A DNA stretch of 64,000 nt from Hyphomonas sp. Its GTDB lineage: Bacteria > Pseudomonadota > Alphaproteobacteria > Caulobacterales > Hyphomonadaceae. The stretch lies in contig CP051229.1 in assembly GCA_017792365.1 (NCBI GenBank), positions 1,240,001 through 1,304,000 on the forward strand. The letters run 5' to 3'. Shown piece after piece: positions 8,242 through 19,902 of this stretch. A program made the translations under genes and the position numbers. The stretch's first letter is position 1. Each line of letters begins with the position of its first letter. The notes beneath the pieces were generated by a model. That model did no database searches and was not told the DNA's origin. It saw only the letters and a program-made list of their open reading frames with translations.

Positions 8242-10281
8242 ATGGCGAACCCCACCGGCCCGAAAGACGATGATCGCGCGCCTGAAACCGGGCCGCGCGA
8301 CTGGACCCGCTACATCGTCCCCGTAGGCCTGCGCGCCATCGCCGTCCTCGGCGCCATCGGCCTCGCCACCAGCGCCCTGCTGTGGAACACGATGTTCGCC
8401 CAGCTCCCCAAGCTCCCGGCCGATGAGGCCCTCTGGGAGATGGATCGCCAACCCGCCATCGAATTCCTCGACGCCTCGGGCCGCACCATCGCCATCCGCG
8501 GCCCGCGCTATGGCCGCGCAGCCTCCCTCGCCGAATTGCCGCCCCACGTCGTCAACGCCTTCATCGCCGTCGAGGACAAGCGCTTCCTCGCCCACGATGG
8601 CGTCGACTATTCCGCCATCATCCGCGCCCTGCTTGAGAACATCCGCGCCGGCTACACGGTTCAGGGCGGCTCCACGATCACGCAGCAGCTCGTGAAGAAC
8701 CTCGTCCTGACCTCCGACCAGACCCTGCGCCGCAAGGCCCAGGAAGCGCGCCTCGCCATCGAGCTCGAGCAGCGCCTGACCAAGGACGAGATTCTCGAAC
8801 TCTATCTCAACACGACCTATTTCGGCGCCAGCGCCTATGGCATCGACGCCGCCGCCAAGGTCTTCTTCAACACCGACCCGCGCGAACTCTCTGTCGCTCA
8901 GGCCGCCTTCCTCGCCTCCGTCCCAAAGGCGCCGTCCCGCTTCGCACGCCCCGAAGCCTCAGCCGCCCTCAAGCAACGCCAGCTCTACGTCCTCGACCAG
9001 ATGGTCGAAGCCGGCTTCATCAGCACCTCCCAGGCCGACGCCGCCGCAACAGCCGACCTCGCCTTCGCCACGGCCGAAACCGCCGCCGACACCGCAAACG
9101 ACGAAACCGGCGCGCCTGAAGACGACGAACCCAACATCGACTTCCGCGGCCACGTGCTCGATTTCGCAGCTCAGCAGATCGCGGAAATGATCGACGATCC
9201 GCCGCCCGACCTCATCGTCCAGCTCACGCTTGACCTCGAACTCCAGACAGGCGCGGAAGCCGCCGTTTCCGAACGCATCTCCACGCTCGGCCCGGACCGC
9301 GGCGCGTCAGAAGCCGCAGCCATCCTGATGGACCGCTCTGGTGCCATCCGCGCCATGATCGGCGGCGTCGACTACGAGACCTCGCAATTCAACCGCGCCG
9401 TACAGGCCCGCCGCCAGCCCGGCTCCGCCTTCAAGATGTTCGTCTTCGCCGCCGCCCTTGAGGCCGGCATGTCGCCGCGCACCATCCGCTACGACGAACC
9501 GATCCGCATCGGCGACTGGCGCCCCCGCAATTACGGCCGCGAATACCGCGGCGCCGTCACACTGGCCGAGGCGCTCGCAGAATCGCTCAACACCGTCTCC
9601 GCCACCATCGGCGTCGAAACCGGCCTCGAGAACGTCACCGATCTCGCCCGCCGCTTCGGCATCCAGACCCAGCTCCACAACTACCCCTCGGTCACGCTGG
9701 GCTCGGACGAAGTCACGCTCATCGACATGACCGCCGCCTATGGCGTCCTTGCCCTCGGCGGCCGGCAGATGGCGCCCTCGATCATTCAGGAAATCCGCAA
9801 CTCCCGCGGCGAAGTGCTCTACGCCCGCCCGGAAGTCGAACAGCCCCGCGTCTATGATGAAGACCTCGCCCGCGCCATGACAGGCATGCTCACCCGCGTC
9901 GTCATCCAGGGCACAGGTCGCGCCGCGCAGATCCCCGAGTGGGACGTCGCCGGCAAGACCGGCACCTCACAGGATTGGCGCGACGCCTGGTTCATTGGCT
10001 ACACCAGCGAATACGTCGGCGGCGTCTGGGTCGGCAATGACGACGACACCTCGATGGAGCGCGTCACCGGCGGCGAACTGCCAACCCTGATCTGGCGCGA
10101 CATGATGGCCGCGGCCCTGGAGGGCAAGGAGCCCGGCGAACTCGACGGCGCGGAATCGCTCGAAGTCTTCATGACCAACGCCGATATGGAGCGGCTGAAC
10201 TTCTACCGCGAGCTGTCCGGCGCATTCCGCTCCATCGGTCCCGGCCGCCAGCGCACCGCCCGCGAGCTCAGCGAACTCTGA
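8242..10281 (+). CDS. Class A penicillin-binding protein, PBP1A family
   Basis: A bifunctional peptidoglycan glycosyltransferase/transpeptidase of 679 residues. One N-terminal membrane anchor (about residues 29-52) precedes the glycosyltransferase domain, with catalytic Glu111 (AVEDKRFLAHDG) and GGSTITQQLVKNL. The transpeptidase domain has Ser395 in PGSAFK, the SLN motif (ESLNTVS) and Lys572 in KTGTS. The protein polymerises lipid II and cross-links stem peptides on the outer face of the inner membrane. The linker around residues 275-300 is acidic and alanine-rich. It is shorter than many PBP1A proteins and lacks a long OB-type insertion. The gene stands alone, 150 bases after the lipoprotein gene. 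Confidence 0.93.
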   Translation: MANPTGPKDDDRAPETGPRDWTRYIVPVGLRAIAVLGAIGLATSALLWNTMFAQLPKLPADEALWEMDRQPAIEFLDASGRTIAIRGPRYGRAASLAELPPHVVNAFIAVEDKRFLAHDGVDYSAIIRALLENIRAGYTVQGGSTITQQLVKNLVLTSDQTLRRKAQEARLAIELEQRLTKDEILELYLNTTYFGASAYGIDAAAKVFFNTDPRELSVAQAAFLASVPKAPSRFARPEASAALKQRQLYVLDQMVEAGFISTSQADAAATADLAFATAETAADTANDETGAPEDDEPNIDFRGHVLDFAAQQIAEMIDDPPPDLIVQLTLDLELQTGAEAAVSERISTLGPDRGASEAAAILMDRSGAIRAMIGGVDYETSQFNRAVQARRQPGSAFKMFVFAAALEAGMSPRTIRYDEPIRIGDWRPRNYGREYRGAVTLAEALAESLNTVSATIGVETGLENVTDLARRFGIQTQLHNYPSVTLGSDEVTLIDMTAAYGVLALGGRQMAPSIIQEIRNSRGEVLYARPEVEQPRVYDEDLARAMTGMLTRVVIQGTGRAAQIPEWDVAGKTGTSQDWRDAWFIGYTSEYVGGVWVGNDDDTSMERVTGGELPTLIWRDMMAAALEGKEPGELDGAESLEVFMTNADMERLNFYRELSGAFRSIGPGRQRTARELSEL

Positions 10282-10290
10282 GGCCGCGCC

Positions 10291-10962
10291 TCAGCTATGC
10301 GCTTCCTGCCACTTGCGGGCGTTGTTGCCTTCATCAGGAATACCCCCCGCCTGCTTCAGCATGTTGGCCACATGCATCAGGTTCCACGCCATGAACTTGA
10401 TCGTCCGGTTCGTGAAATTGTTGTCGAGCCCCGCGCCGTCATCGCCATAGGAAGGCCCGGGCCCCGCCTCGCCCAGCCAGCACGAGTCTGCCTGCGGCGG
10501 GATCGTGAAACCAAGGTGCGATAGCGCATACAGCACGTCGCGCGCACAATGCTTCCCGCCATCCTCGTTGCCGGTGACGACGCATCCGCCGACGCGGCCA
10601 TAATATTTGTACTGCCCGCGCTCATCCAGCTCGCCGGAATATCCGTACATACGTTCAATCACGCGCGAGCAGACGGAGGATTTCTCGCCCAGCCAGATCG
10701 GCGTCCCGATGACGACAATATCTGCATCATAAATGCGCTGCTGGATCGGCGGCCACTCGTCGGCGTCCCAGCCTTCCTCGGTCATGTCCATCTGCACGCC
10801 AGGCGGAATGTCATGATCGGCTGCACGCACGACAGACACTTCAACGCCCTGCGACGTCATCTCCGATATCGCTTTGTCCATTAGTCTTTGCGTGTGGGAT
10901 TCGTCGTTCGATCGCTTCAGGCTGCAGTTGATGAAGACTGCTGACAAATTCTGGAAGGCCAT
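10291..10962 (-). CDS. Flavodoxin-fold NAD(P)H-dependent oxidoreductase
   Basis: A 223-residue cytoplasmic protein of the NADPH-dependent FMN reductase/flavodoxin-like superfamily. The first strand and phosphate-binding region read AVFINCSLKRSNDESHTQ, and the second flavin-loop region reads VVIGTPIWLGEKSSVCSRVIE. The C-terminal part (GLDNNFTNRTIKFMAWNLMHVANML) matches the long helix of this subgroup. It probably reduces a small substrate such as a quinone or flavin, but the substrate cannot be told. It is divergent from egtB, whose start lies about 25-85 bases away, so the two share a promoter region. Confidence 0.85.
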   Translation of the reverse strand: MAFQNLSAVFINCSLKRSNDESHTQRLMDKAISEMTSQGVEVSVVRAADHDIPPGVQMDMTEEGWDADEWPPIQQRIYDADIVVIGTPIWLGEKSSVCSRVIERMYGYSGELDERGQYKYYGRVGGCVVTGNEDGGKHCARDVLYALSHLGFTIPPQADSCWLGEAGPGPSYGDDGAGLDNNFTNRTIKFMAWNLMHVANMLKQAGGIPDEGNNARKWQEAHS

Positions 10963-11045
10963 GTGTTTGCATCTCCTCGGCTAGCATGGAACCATCCCGC
11001 ACTACCCAAGGGAACCCGCCCCGGCTGAAGACGTTGCAGGATCGC

Positions 11046-12335
11046 ATGGAAAACATCGCCCCGAACGCTCCCTCCCCCGAAAATCAGCAGCGATCGCTTC
11101 AAAGAGATGATTGTCTGCGGGCGTTCAGGGAAACCCGCGACTGCTCGATGCAGCTGGCCGCGCCGTTGTCTCCCGAAGATCAGACACTCCAGTCGATGAC
11201 CGACGCCAGTCCGACAAAGTGGCACCTGGCGCACACGACTTGGTTCTTCGAAACCTTCCTCCTCGAACCGCACGACAAATCCTACACCGCGTTCGATCCG
11301 GCTTATCGCTACCTCTTCAATTCCTACTACGAAGCCGTCGGCGAGCGCCACCCCCGCGCGGCGCGCGGGATGCTCTCGCGTCCCGGCGTCGACGAGATCT
11401 ACGCGTACCGCCGCCACGTCGATGAAGCCGTCACGCGCTTCCTGCTCACCGCCAGCGAAGCCGACTGGCCAGCGATAGCGAGCATCGTCGAACTCGGCCT
11501 GCAACACGAACAACAGCATCAGGAACTCATCCTGATGGACATCAAGCACGCCTTCTCCCTTAACCCGATCGCACCTGCCTACGATCCGCAGACGCCGCCC
11601 CCGGGAACATCCTCCGACCTCGGCTGGGTCGACATCCCGGGCGGCCTCTACAAGGTCGGCCACGAGGGCGAGACCTTCGCCTTCGACAATGAAGGCCCAC
11701 GCCACCGCGTCTGGCTCGAACCCTTTCGCCTCGCCGCCCGCCTGTCGACCAACGCCGAATACCGCGCCTTCATCGAAGACGGCGGCTATTCGCGTCCCGA
11801 CCTGTGGCTCTCCGACGGCTGGGCTGAAATCCAGGCGCAGGACCTCTCCGCCCCGATCTACTGGCGCCAGCGCGACGGTGAGTGGGTCGAGTTCACCCTC
11901 CACGCCGAACAGCCGCTCGATCCCAACGCCCCGGTCTGCAACATCAGCTATTACGAAGCCGACGCCTTCGCCCGCTGGTCCGGCAAACGCCTTCCCACAG
12001 AAGCTGAATGGGAAGTCGCCTTCTCCCGCGCCAGTGTGGAACCATCCGAAGGCGTCTCACTGCATCCGACCGCCGCAACTGGCGACGGTCTGACACAGGC
12101 CGCCGACGCCTGCTGGCAATGGACGAGTTCTGCCTATGCCGCCTACCCGGGCTACAGCCCGCCGCCGGGCGCCATCGGCGAGTACAACGGCAAGTTCATG
12201 TGCAGCCAGTTCGTGCTGCGCGGCGGCGCCTGCATCACCCCGCGCGGCAATGTCCGCCTGACCACCCGCAACTTCTTCCCGCCATCCGCCCGCTGGGCGT
12301 TCTCCGGCGTCAGATTGGCCGAGGATCATGCCTGA
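11046..12335 (+). CDS. egtB: Ergothioneine biosynthesis protein EgtB (sulfoxide synthase)
   Basis: A non-haem iron enzyme joining a thiol donor to hercynine with O2 to form a sulfoxide intermediate of ergothioneine. The N-terminal DinB-like domain carries the iron-ligand histidines (KWHLAHTTWFFE and LQHEQQHQELILMD). A formylglycine-enzyme-like (FGE-sulfatase) domain follows from about residue 165 (VDIPGGLYKVG ... ISYYEADAFARW, RLPTEAEWE, RGGACITPRGNVRLTTRNFF). The ATG at 11046 has AGG five bases away and is preferred over the ATG at 10986, which lacks a clear site. The stop overlaps the egtD start by 8 bases, indicating a translationally coupled operon. Confidence 0.93.
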   Translation: MENIAPNAPSPENQQRSLQRDDCLRAFRETRDCSMQLAAPLSPEDQTLQSMTDASPTKWHLAHTTWFFETFLLEPHDKSYTAFDPAYRYLFNSYYEAVGERHPRAARGMLSRPGVDEIYAYRRHVDEAVTRFLLTASEADWPAIASIVELGLQHEQQHQELILMDIKHAFSLNPIAPAYDPQTPPPGTSSDLGWVDIPGGLYKVGHEGETFAFDNEGPRHRVWLEPFRLAARLSTNAEYRAFIEDGGYSRPDLWLSDGWAEIQAQDLSAPIYWRQRDGEWVEFTLHAEQPLDPNAPVCNISYYEADAFARWSGKRLPTEAEWEVAFSRASVEPSEGVSLHPTAATGDGLTQAADACWQWTSSAYAAYPGYSPPPGAIGEYNGKFMCSQFVLRGGACITPRGNVRLTTRNFFPPSARWAFSGVRLAEDHA

Positions 12336-13305
12336 TCAATATCATCACAAGACCGCGCGCGCAGACTTCGAGTTCATCGACTGCAAGCACGAGGACCAGC
12401 CGTTCCGCGCAGCCTTTCTCGAAGGCATGACAGCGGATGAGAAAGCCATTCCGTGCCGCTACCTCTACGACGAGCGCGGCTCGCAGCTCTTCGATCAGAT
12501 CTGCGAACTCCCCGAATATTATCCGACGCGAACCGAAACCCGCATCCTGCGCGACTCGGCGCGCAAGATAGCCGACCTCATCGGCGAAAACGCCATCCTG
12601 ATCGAACTCGGTAGCGGATCGAGCACCAAGACCCGCACGCTTCTGAACGTGCTCGAATCTCCAGCCGCGTACATCCCGATCGACATCTCCGCCGAACACC
12701 TCGAAGCGTCCGCGCGCAGCATCGCGCAGGACTATCCCGGTCTGCGCGTCATCGCCATGTGCGCCAATTACAGCGGCGACTATGACCTTCCCGACGTCGA
12801 TGGCCGCCGCGTCGGCTTCTTCCCCGGCTCGACCATCGGCAACCTGACCCGCGACGGCGCGCGCGAACTCCTCGCCGACTGGCGCAAGCGCCTCGGCCCC
12901 GACAGCCTGATGATCATCGGCGTCGACCTCAAGAAGGAAAAGGACCAGCTCGAAGCGGCCTACGACGACGCAGCTGGCGTGACCGCCGAATTCATCACCA
13001 ACATCCTCGCCCGCGCCAACCGCGAGCTCGGCGCCGATTTCGACCTCAGCCAGTTCGACTACGACAGCCGCTACAACGAAGAGGCCGGCCGCATCGAGAT
13101 GCGCCTGCGCTCTACCCGCGACCAGACGGTCGAGATCGGCGACAAAAAGATCAAACTGGCCAAGGGCGAAGCCATCCACGTCGAGAATTCCCACAAGTAC
13201 GCGGTCGACGAATTCGAGAAGCTGGCCCGGTCGGCAGGCTACGAACCGGTCGCCTGCCACACCGACCCCGACCGGCTGTTCAGCCTCCACATCCTGGCCA
13301 CCTGA
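12328..13305 (+). CDS. egtD: L-histidine N-alpha-methyltransferase EgtD
   Basis: A 325-residue SAM-dependent methyltransferase that trimethylates histidine to hercynine, the first step of ergothioneine synthesis. Visible signatures are CRYLYDERGSQLFDQIC with LPEYYPTRTE, the SAM-binding IELGSGSSTKT, FFPGSTIGN, and a C-terminal NSHKYAVDEF segment typical of EgtD. It overlaps the end of egtB, so the window encodes both core bacterial steps. No egtA, egtC or separate sulfoxide lyase gene is next to them; alphaproteobacteria often use a glutathione- or cysteine-type EgtB without these. Confidence 0.95.
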   Translation: MPDQYHHKTARADFEFIDCKHEDQPFRAAFLEGMTADEKAIPCRYLYDERGSQLFDQICELPEYYPTRTETRILRDSARKIADLIGENAILIELGSGSSTKTRTLLNVLESPAAYIPIDISAEHLEASARSIAQDYPGLRVIAMCANYSGDYDLPDVDGRRVGFFPGSTIGNLTRDGARELLADWRKRLGPDSLMIIGVDLKKEKDQLEAAYDDAAGVTAEFITNILARANRELGADFDLSQFDYDSRYNEEAGRIEMRLRSTRDQTVEIGDKKIKLAKGEAIHVENSHKYAVDEFEKLARSAGYEPVACHTDPDRLFSLHILAT

Positions 13306-13321
13306 TCCGCGCCGCACCGCC

Positions 13322-13355
13322 GTCTTGACGCAAAGCCCGCCTTCGCGTCCAAGAC
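13322..13355. promoter_or_regulatory. Imperfect hairpin just before the ABC-F start codon
   Basis: GTCTTG-ACGC on the left pairs with GCGT-C-CAAGAC on the right, about ten pairs with one bulge. It ends 4 bases before the ATG at 13360, where no Shine-Dalgarno sequence is visible. It could end the egtBD transcript or control ABC-F translation. It lacks a downstream T run, so it is not a typical intrinsic terminator. Confidence 0.4.
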
Positions 13356-13359
13356 CGCC

Positions 13360-15186
<1,827 letters not shown>

Positions 15187-15261
15187 GGGAGATTTCCGCC
15201 CTGCAAACAAGGCTTCCGTTAACCTAGATCATCTATTTTCCCCGCCAGGTCGGGAGAAAAA

Positions 15262-16359
15262 TTGAGCATGACTGCCCCACACGGACAATTTGCCCTTCTG
15301 CTGGATCTCGCCAAGGAGACGTCGAGCGAAAAGCGCCGCGACCTCCTGCGTCAGGTCACGGAAGTCTTCGTGGAGAACGACAACGCCCGCACCGACAAGG
15401 AAGCGGAGCTGTTCGACGATATCTTCGCCGCGGTGTCGGCCGACATGGAAGTCGCCGTCCGCGCCGAACTCGCCAAGAAGATCGCAAAGTCCAACGCCCC
15501 GCTCAGCCGCACCGCGCGCCGCCTCGCCCTTTCGGAAATCGAAGTCGCCCGCCCCGTCATCGAAAAATCGCGCGCCCTGACCGAACACGACATTCTCGAT
15601 GTCATTGAACGCAAGGGCCAGGAGCACATGATGGCCGTCACCAAGCGTGACGACATCGGCGAGCGCGTTTCGTCCGCGCTGGTCAACAGGGGCGAAGACA
15701 ACGTCGTCGCCTCGCTGCTGGAAAACCGCACCGCCCGCATCGACCGCGGGACCTTCGAGAAAGTCGCAGAGCGCGCCCAGGCCAACCCGCTCCTTCACGC
15801 CCCGTTCGTGAAGAACCAGAACGCGCCGCTCGACCTTCTCAACGAAGTCTACCTGCAGGTCGAACAGAAACTGCGCCGCGAAATCATGCGCAAGTTCCAC
15901 GGCGTCGCGCCCGGCGATCTCGCTGATGCGCTCGCCGCGTCCAAGAACCGTCTCTCGCAGGCCTACGGCGCCCTGCCGCAGGACTACATGGCGTCCGTCG
16001 AATACGTCGACGGCATGGAAAAGTGGAAGCCGCTCGAACCGGCCAACCTCACCGTCATGCTGCGCGAGAACCGCACCACCGCCTTCTGCATCGCCTTCGC
16101 CAAGATGACGGAAGTCGACGTCACGCTGGTCCTGCGCCTCGTCGACACGACCGACCTCGACGCCATCGCCATGCTCGCCAAGGGCGCCGGTTTCGACAAA
16201 TCGCTGTTCGTCACGATCTGCCTCCTGATCGCAAAAGACTCTGCGAACATGAACCGCGCCCAGGCGCTCGGTCAGCTCTATTCCGACGTCTCACAGGCCG
16301 CCGCCCAGCGCGCCCTGCGCTTCTGGAAAGTCCGCCAGTCCGCCAAACGCGCAGCCTAG
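15262..16359 (+). CDS. DUF2336 domain protein
   Basis: A 365-residue cytoplasmic, mostly helical protein of the DUF2336 family, known mainly from alphaproteobacteria and of unsettled function. HEAT-like helical pairs fill the first 180 residues (LLDLAKETSSEKRRDLLRQV, SRTARRLALSEIEVARPVIE, GERVSSALVNRGEDNVVASL). The rest is also helical. Two starts are possible: TTG at 15262, with GGAG five bases upstream, or ATG at 15268, with an 11-base spacing. The TTG is favoured by spacing. The gene stands alone. Confidence 0.85.
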   Translation: MSMTAPHGQFALLLDLAKETSSEKRRDLLRQVTEVFVENDNARTDKEAELFDDIFAAVSADMEVAVRAELAKKIAKSNAPLSRTARRLALSEIEVARPVIEKSRALTEHDILDVIERKGQEHMMAVTKRDDIGERVSSALVNRGEDNVVASLLENRTARIDRGTFEKVAERAQANPLLHAPFVKNQNAPLDLLNEVYLQVEQKLRREIMRKFHGVAPGDLADALAASKNRLSQAYGALPQDYMASVEYVDGMEKWKPLEPANLTVMLRENRTTAFCIAFAKMTEVDVTLVLRLVDTTDLDAIAMLAKGAGFDKSLFVTICLLIAKDSANMNRAQALGQLYSDVSQAAAQRALRFWKVRQSAKRAA

Positions 16360-16491
16360 CCGGCTCAGCGCCGGCGCCCGCTCATCCGAAACGCTGGCCG
16401 CCCTGCGCGGCGCGAGCGTTTCGGCATCAATGCTGGACACAAGACGAAACGGCGCTAGCCTCAAGCCCAATGTGACGGTTGGGGGTGGATC

Positions 16492-18443
16492 ATGCCGTAT
16501 TCGATCAGGCGTACGTTTGTGGCGCTATGCGCAGGGCTGGGCCTGATCGCTCACGCCCATGCGAAACCGCCAGTCAGCGCCTTCTCCGATACGCCGGATG
16601 TCCGCGCCGCCGAACTGTCGCCAGACGGCTCGCGTGTCGCCTTCATCAGCCACAATGACGGCGTCGACAGCCTCGCAATATTCGACTTCGCAACCGGCCA
16701 GACGAACGCCCTCAGCCAGGTCACCGACCTCAAGGTGCGCGACATCAGCTTCGTCTCGGACAGATACCTCCTGCTGCTTGTCTCGCGCACCATGAGAAGG
16801 TTCGGCGTAGTCGACCAGTGGGAGCAGTCAGCGGCGTTCTCCTTCGACCTGCAGGAAGGGGACGTCGTAAAGCTGTTGCAGCGCACGGACGGACTTTATC
16901 CCTACCAGTCGGGCCTCGGGCGCGTCGTCGGCGTCCATCCCGACGGCGATCGCGTCTTCATGCCGGCCTTCATGGGCGAGAACAACAACCAGGCCTATCT
17001 CGGTCTCCTCGCCGTCCGGCTCGACAACGGACGCGGCTTCGAGATCCCCGGCATACGCGGACGACACGACACCATCGACTGGATCATCAGCCCGAAAGGC
17101 GAACCGCTTGCCCGCGAAGATCTGAACGGCCGGCCGCCCGAACACGAAATCTGGTCCTACGCACACGGTTCGGCGAAGGAGATCTACAGCGACGAAACCG
17201 CAATCGCGGGGATCTCGCTGATCGGTTCACTGTCAGAAGACGAACTCCTGACAATCGACAGCTCCGACACAGGCTACTCGGCGCTCTATTCAATGTCCGC
17301 AACCACCGGTGAAACGCAGGGACCAATCCTCAACCGGAACGACGCCGACATCGGCGGCGTGATCACCGACATCAACCGCCGCGCACTGGGCGTGCGCTAC
17401 ACCGGCATGCGGCCGACCTACGACATGTTCGACCCCGATCTGACCGCGGCGATAAAGACAGTACAGGACGCGCTCCCGCAGTCCTCGATCTGGCTGGATT
17501 CATGGTCATCCGACCACTCCAAGCTTCTATTCTTCGTCGAAGGCGGCGAAATCCCGAACGCTACGTGGTGCTCGACCGCACGTCCGGCGCCGTTCAGACC
17601 ATCATCAACGCACGCCCGCAATTCACCTCCGCCGACATCGGCGAGTCGGTCGAGATGCACTACTTCGCCCGGGACGACCTCAAAATACCCGGCGTCCTCA
17701 CTTGGCCCGCAGGCAGCACCGAGGCTGATCGCACCGGATTGCCGATGGTGGTCCTCCCCCATGGCGGCCCGGCGACCTATGACGGGCTGGGTTGGGACTG
17801 GCTCGCGCAGTTCATCGCCAACGAAGGCTATGCCGTCTTCCAGCCAAACTTCCGCGGCTCCACCGGCTTCGGACGCGACCACCATAGAGCCGGCCGTCGC
17901 GAGTGGGGACGCAAGATGCAGGACGACATCACAGACGGCGTCGATGCGCTGATCTCCACGGGCTGGATCGACCCCGAACGCATCTGCATCGTCGGCTGGT
18001 CCTATGGCGGCTATGCCGCGCTGATGGGCGCAGTCCGCACCCCGGACAAGTACAAATGCGCCGCCTCCATCGCGGGCGTATCCGACCTCCGCGAAATGCT
18101 GCGCCACGAGCGGGCCACCGGCAGTTCGACGCGGCGCGTCCTGGCCTACTGGGAACACCTAATCGGCGACATGGACGCAGACGCCGCAGCGATAAACGCC
18201 ATCTCGCCGGTCAACCTGACAGACAGCATCACGGCGCCGGTCCTCCTCGTCCACGGCGACGACGACACCGTCGTCCAGGCGCGCCAGTCAGACCTCATGC
18301 ATCGCGCGCTGGAAGCCGCAGGAAAGCCCGTCGACTATCTCAAAATCGAGGGCGACGACCACGGCCTGACCTTCCCAGCAAGCCGAAACGCCGTGCTGAC
18401 CCGTCTCGGCGCATTCCTCGCTGAGCACCTCGCCGCTAGATAG
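16492..18443 (+). pseudogene. S9 family peptidase (prolyl oligopeptidase type), one frameshift
   Basis: Reconstructed, a 650-residue secreted serine peptidase. It has a signal peptide ending near HAHAK, an N-terminal beta-propeller (repeat fragments such as AAELSPDGSRVAFISHNDG) and a C-terminal alpha/beta-hydrolase domain. The catalytic triad is visible: Ser in GWSYGGYAAL (about residue 504), Asp in LLVHGDDDTVV and His in EGDDHGL. The frame breaks at 17549-17551, where GAAATCCC should read GAAAATCCC; adding that A joins FVEGGE to NPERYVVLDR without a gap. It probably hydrolyses short peptides in the periplasm. Confidence 0.9.
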
Positions 18444-18481
18444 CTCTCACGGCCTATCGACAGCCCGCCCGCCTCAGGCGA

Positions 18482-19732
18482 TCACCCCTCGCCCTCGTCG
18501 CCGCGCCTGACATCCAGCTGCTCTTCGGTGCGCTTGCGCATCCGCTGCTGCGCTTCCGCGACCGCCGGGCTGCGTTCAGGCGGCGCGATGATCTCCGGCG
18601 CATCCTGCTGCTGCATGTACAGCGTGCGGCTCGGGAAGGCGAAGTCCGTCCCGGCTCCGTGAACGATCTCCATCACCCTGTACATGAAGCGCTCCTTGAT
18701 CTCGAGGTAATCGCTCCAGACCTTGGTCTTCGTGAAGCAGTAGATCAGAAGGTCGATCGAGGATGCATTGAAATTGTCGACATAGACCATCAGCCCGGCT
18801 TCCGGCGGCTTTGCGAACTCCTCCGAATTCCAGAGATAGGCTTCGATCTCGTCGCGGATGTAAGCCAGCTGCTCCTTCGTCGTGCGATACTCGACGCCGA
18901 TCGCCCACTTGATCCGTCGATGCGTCATCCGCGAGAAGTTCACCACCTCCCGGTCATTGAAGATCGCGTTGGGCACATAGACGGGCGCCTTGTCGAACTG
19001 GCGCACGATGGTCGAACGAAAGCCAACCTGCTCCACAGTCCCCTCGACCACGCCGTCCACCTTGATCCATTCGCCCGGCTCAAAGCGCTTCTCGACGAGC
19101 AGGAAGATTCCCGAGATCAGGTTCTTCACCAGGTCCTGCGCCCCGAACGCCACCGCCACGCCGAACACGCCAAGGCCGCCAATCACCGGCAGGATCGGCA
19201 CCCCAAAGATCTGCAGCACCGCCGCCGCGCCCATCGCCAGCAACAACACCTGCAGCGTCTTGATCAGCCAGCCCAGCGATGACTCATACCGCCCCAACAG
19301 GAACGAGAACGCCCCCACCGCCCGGTTCAGCGTCCAGAACACCGACAGCGTCACCAAGGACTGCAGGACAAGATCGCCGATCTCCCGCGCCCCGCCCTCG
19401 AGATTCATCAGCTCCATCGAGACGTAAACGCCGATGATGATCGGCACCATCTTCAACGGCGCCGCGATCGACTTCACTAGCGCATCGTCGAGATTGGTTT
19501 CGGTCCCCGCCGCCGCCCGCGTAATCGCCCGCACAACTGTCCGCGCAAACAGCCCCCGGATGATCACCGCAACGATCATCACGCCCAGCGCCGTGAACAT
19601 CTGGCCGTAGGTGATCCCGCCGTCGACCCCGAACGGGCCCTCATCCCAGATCTCGGCGAAATAGCTCAGCGCATCGCTCGCCCACACGGGCAGAACGATA
19701 TTGTCAGGCCACCAATCGGGCAGGTTTTCCAT
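18482..19732 (-). CDS. MscS-family mechanosensitive channel
   Basis: A 416-residue small-conductance mechanosensitive channel. Membrane segments lie near the N-terminus (FTALGVMIVAVIIRGLFA), at APLKMVPIIIGVYVSMEL, at LQSLVTLSVFWTLNR and at LIKTLQVLLLAMGAAAVLQ. The pore-lining helix VIGGLGVFGVAVAFGAQDLV is followed by the conserved soluble beta domain (FEPGEWIKVDGVVEGTVEQVG, RSTIVRQFDKAPVYVPN). The ATG at 19732 is chosen over 19792 because GGAGGGG sits five bases before it. The channel opens on membrane tension during hypo-osmotic shock. The C-terminal tail (from about 375) is charged and probably disordered. Confidence 0.92.
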   Translation of the reverse strand: MENLPDWWPDNIVLPVWASDALSYFAEIWDEGPFGVDGGITYGQMFTALGVMIVAVIIRGLFARTVVRAITRAAAGTETNLDDALVKSIAAPLKMVPIIIGVYVSMELMNLEGGAREIGDLVLQSLVTLSVFWTLNRAVGAFSFLLGRYESSLGWLIKTLQVLLLAMGAAAVLQIFGVPILPVIGGLGVFGVAVAFGAQDLVKNLISGIFLLVEKRFEPGEWIKVDGVVEGTVEQVGFRSTIVRQFDKAPVYVPNAIFNDREVVNFSRMTHRRIKWAIGVEYRTTKEQLAYIRDEIEAYLWNSEEFAKPPEAGLMVYVDNFNASSIDLLIYCFTKTKVWSDYLEIKERFMYRVMEIVHGAGTDFAFPSRTLYMQQQDAPEIIAPPERSPAVAEAQQRMRKRTEEQLDVRRGDEGEG

Positions 19733-19902
19733 GCCGTCCCCTCCGAACAGATGGACCAACGCATCGCCCGCCCGCCCCCACAGGCAAGACACACCGTCCC
19801 ATCAAACCGCCACGCTCACCCCGAGCGAGTCGCAGCGAAGCTAGCGGGCATGAGCAGCCGAGAAAACCTTGACGGCTGCAGGTTTTCAATCGCCTCGACA
19901 GC